Positions 61,822-64,000 of a DNA stretch of 64,000 nucleotides are shown here, in pieces. The stretch comes from Streptomyces soli. Its GTDB lineage: Bacteria > Actinomycetota > Actinomycetes > Streptomycetales > Streptomycetaceae. Both the position numbers and the translations under genes were made by a program. Each line of letters begins with the position of its first letter. The stretch's first letter is position 1. The DNA lies in NCBI RefSeq assembly GCF_003999195.1, contig NZ_RJVR01000331.1, positions 1 through 64,000 of the forward strand, written 5' to 3'. The notes under the pieces are model-generated. The model had not been told where the DNA came from. It did not search any database and worked only from the letters and a program-made list of their open reading frames with translations.

Positions 61822-63024
61822 TCACACCGTCCTGGTGCCTCCCACTCCCGGAATCTGCCAGCGGGCCCTTGCGGACGGATCGATGGCGGTCGAGGCGCCG
61901 GGACTCTGCGGGCGCTCCATCAAGCCTTCGCGGACGACACTCCGCTCGACGAACGCCTCCTGGGTCCACGGGATGAACTCGATGAGGGGAGGCACTTCGG
62001 ACAGGACGGTGCCCACCAGGTGCTGGTGCACCTGCATCATGTCGCCGGCGTGTGGAGCCAAGCGCAGTCCTCTCGACGCTGCATGGCTGGCGATCTGCAG
62101 CCACTCCGTGACGCCGCCGACGCGGGTGACGTCGGCTTGCACGACCCGAATGGCGTCCGCCGCCACGAAGGAGGCGAACTGGTGGTAGGAGTAGATGCTC
62201 TCCCCGGCAGCGACATCCAGCCGGGTCGACGCCTGCAGGCGGGCGTGCGCCTGGAGATCGTCGGCGTGGAACGGCTCCTCGACCCAGTCCATCGCCACTT
62301 CCTCAAGGGCGGGCATGATCTTGTTCGCCGTCGACAGGTCCCAGCGCTGGTTGGCATCGCACATCAGCGTGACGTCGTCTCCGATCGCCCGGCGGACGGC
62401 ACGCGCCCGTCGTGCGTCCTCCCTCCAGTCGGGGCGGCCCACCTTGATCTTCACCCGGGACCATCCTCGGTCGATCAGCGACGTGAGGTCCCGGACCAAA
62501 TCGGCATCGGTAAGGTTGAGCCAGCCCCCATCGGTGTTGTACGCCTCGACGCTGTCCGGTGTCCCGCCGAGAAGTCGCCACAGGGGCACGCCCGACCGCT
62601 GCGCGGCGAGGTCCCACAGGGCGATGTCGACCATCGCCAAGGCCATGTGGATGACGCCGGCCCGGCCCATCCAATGCGTCGGCAGCCAGTAGAGGCGCTT
62701 CCAGGTGCCCAGGATATCTTCCGACGAGGTGTCGAGGAGAGCGTCGGCGTAGTACGAGGTGATCACGTCGGAGAGGAGCTCAGGGGCGCAGTGGATACCG
62801 GAGATCCCGGTCCCGACACGGCCGTCGGCGGTGCGGATCTCCACCACGGGCACTGTCCAGTGCGCCAGGGCGGCCGTGGCGTCGGCGATGGGCCTCTTGA
62901 GGGGCACGGCGAGGGCGTACGTCTCGACGGACGTGATCACGGCACCGTCGTCGCCACGCAGGAGGTCGGCGCCGTGCGCGGACAGGAGCCCGCGGGCGGT
63001 ACCGAAGGGAGTCTGATCGGTCAT
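61822..63024 (-). CDS. enolase-superfamily sugar-acid dehydratase (mandelate racemase-like)
   Basis: 400 residues. KIKVGRP (Lys acid/base), metal ligands Asp in DANQRW, Glu in VEEPF and Glu in AGESIY, and the catalytic His in APHAGDMM: the mandelate-racemase subgroup pattern, full length. Such enzymes dehydrate acid sugars. With GH95 and alpha-galactosidases nearby, an L-fuconate or galactonate-type substrate is plausible but not shown. ATG follows GGAGGA very closely. Confidence 0.88.
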   Translation of the reverse strand: MTDQTPFGTARGLLSAHGADLLRGDDGAVITSVETYALAVPLKRPIADATAALAHWTVPVVEIRTADGRVGTGISGIHCAPELLSDVITSYYADALLDTSSEDILGTWKRLYWLPTHWMGRAGVIHMALAMVDIALWDLAAQRSGVPLWRLLGGTPDSVEAYNTDGGWLNLTDADLVRDLTSLIDRGWSRVKIKVGRPDWREDARRARAVRRAIGDDVTLMCDANQRWDLSTANKIMPALEEVAMDWVEEPFHADDLQAHARLQASTRLDVAAGESIYSYHQFASFVAADAIRVVQADVTRVGGVTEWLQIASHAASRGLRLAPHAGDMMQVHQHLVGTVLSEVPPLIEFIPWTQEAFVERSVVREGLMERPQSPGASTAIDPSARARWQIPGVGGTRTV

Positions 63025-63076
63025 TCCTCCAGTCGGCCATGGCGGCTGGGGCTCGTCAACGCCGAGATGCGGATGC

Positions 63077-63103
63077 GGGTGATCTGCCGCGCAGATGTCA
63101 CCC
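63077..63103. promoter_or_regulatory. LysR-type dyad in the divergent region
   Basis: GGGTGATCTGC / GCAGATGTCACCC, an inverted repeat with a 2-base bulge, between the enolase-family gene and the LysR gene. Likely operator for the adjacent LysR. Confidence 0.5.
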
Positions 63104-63158
63104 CGATGGATACTTGCGCCGACAGTCGTCTAACTGTTGCGCTGAGGAGGTTTCGTAA

Positions 63159-64000
63159 ATGGCACTTGAGCTGGCGTGGCTGCGCACGTGGGTTGAAGTC
63201 GTGGACGCCGGCGGCTTCACGCGAGCAGCCGAGCACATGCACTTGTCGCAGCCGCGGGTCTCGGCGCACATCGCGAGTCTCGAACGCGAACTGGGATGCT
63301 CTCTGATCGAACGCCGGATAAGACCGCTCACCCTCACCGACGACGGCCGTGCCTTGCTCTCCAGAGCTCGGGCCGTCCTCGCGGCCGCCGACGAACTGGT
63401 CACTGCGCGCCAGACCGACCGCGGAACCATCTCGGGAACCGTAAGCGTCGCGAGTTTTGCCAGCGGAAGCTCCGAATTTCTCCCAGGCGTCATCACCAAG
63501 CTGTGGGAAGAGCATTCGCAGATCCATGTCGCGGTGCTCGACGGAGATGTCGGCTTCATCGAGGCGGCACTGTCCGAGCGTCGGGTTTCGGTGGCGCTCC
63601 GTCCGATCCGGCCCGAGCCTCACGATCAAGCGTTCACCATGCGGCCGCTGTGGCGAGAACCGTTCGTCATGCTCGCGCCGACCGGCCACCCGCTGCTCGA
63701 AAAGAGCGAAGTCGACCTGCGCGATTTCGCGAATCAGCGGGTAATCACCATTGGCAATCCGCTTGCTAACACGGTGGTCGGCTATGAGGCCGAAGTCGAG
63801 CTGAGCGTAAAGGACATGGTCGCCCCCTACGGCACCATTTCCCATCAGCCGACCACACTCGGCGCCATGGTGCGAGCCGGACACGGTATCGGAATCATCA
63901 ACTATCTGGGTGCGGTGATGATCCAGCGTGAGGGCATGGAAATGCGGCCCATCCGCGACCTTAACCGATACCGGGATGTCGGCATCTGGTGGCATTCGGA
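63159..64000 (+). CDS. LysR-family regulator, cut by the window end
   Basis: 280 residues visible from ATG 63159 with GAGGAGG 8 bp upstream; no stop before base 64000. HTH DAGGFTRAAEHMHLSQPRVS and effector domain from about 90 (GTISGTVSVASFASGS). It is head to head with the enolase-superfamily gene and probably regulates it. Confidence 0.9.
   Translation, partial: MALELAWLRTWVEVVDAGGFTRAAEHMHLSQPRVSAHIASLERELGCSLIERRIRPLTLTDDGRALLSRARAVLAAADELVTARQTDRGTISGTVSVASFASGSSEFLPGVITKLWEEHSQIHVAVLDGDVGFIEAALSERRVSVALRPIRPEPHDQAFTMRPLWREPFVMLAPTGHPLLEKSEVDLRDFANQRVITIGNPLANTVVGYEAEVELSVKDMVAPYGTISHQPTTLGAMVRAGHGIGIINYLGAVMIQREGMEMRPIRDLNRYRDVGIWWHS

Noticed and set aside
1-64000. tRNA, rRNA or CRISPR arrays
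   Set aside because: No cloverleaf with a TTCGA-type arm, no rRNA-like sequence and no regularly spaced repeats were seen by eye; a tRNAscan or CRISPR search was not possible.

Overview
The window reads as a chromosome segment of a high-GC actinomycete, most likely Streptomyces or a close relative. The evidence is a very strong G/C bias at third codon positions, frequent GTG and TTG starts, ATGA/GTGA operon overlaps, CCCCCAGCC-rich intergenic palindromes, Tat and lipoprotein signals, and Streptomyces-type families (DUF2786, DUF6308, a proline-rich HTH protein with a zinc ribbon, a ScoMcrA-like nuclease). No rRNA, tRNA, CRISPR array or intact transposase was seen.

Layout. 1-2.6 kb: the 3' end of a type II Wadjet plasmid-defence operon (jetC partial, jetD). 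2.6-8.8 kb, minus strand: a molybdenum-hydroxylase operon (LysR, small dimeric-barrel protein, FAD subunit, a fusion of the 2Fe-2S and Mo subunits, beta-hydroxyacid dehydrogenase). 9-18 kb, plus strand: a gamma-glutamyltransferase-like enzyme, a complete peptide/nickel-type ABC importer with fused ATPases, and a Tat-exported amidase. Together 2.6-18 kb looks like one uptake and catabolic locus for an amide or peptide-like, possibly N-heterocyclic, compound.

18-22 kb: acyltransferase, a MITE-like palindromic element, DUF2786 and SWIM-like proteins. 22.3-41.6 kb: a defence-like accessory island. It holds a PD-(D/E)XK nuclease and a DUF2075 nuclease-helicase lying between two copies of a ~102-bp structured element, a degraded small gene, an HTH protein, two DUF6308 paralogues bracketing an Ig-repeat membrane protein and an McrBC-type restriction pair, an ABC exporter, a phosphorothioate-type HNH endonuclease with a frameshifted N-terminus, and an AAA+ ATPase with a nuclease-like tail.

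42-46.4 kb: acetamidase/formamidase plus SDR, then a class A penicillin-binding protein. 46.4-49.5 kb: a gene graveyard with truncated pieces of PPOX-like, UvrA-like, AraC and TesB-like genes between two VOC genes and an AraC regulator. 49.5-64 kb: a carbohydrate locus with cytoplasmic GH36, sugar ABC importer (SBP, two permeases), secreted GH27-FN3-CBM, ROK regulator, GH95, an enolase-superfamily dehydratase and a truncated LysR. These fit uptake and breakdown of alpha-galactosyl/fucosyl glycans.

Coordinates and motifs were read directly from the sequence. Family names come from motif recognition without database searches.
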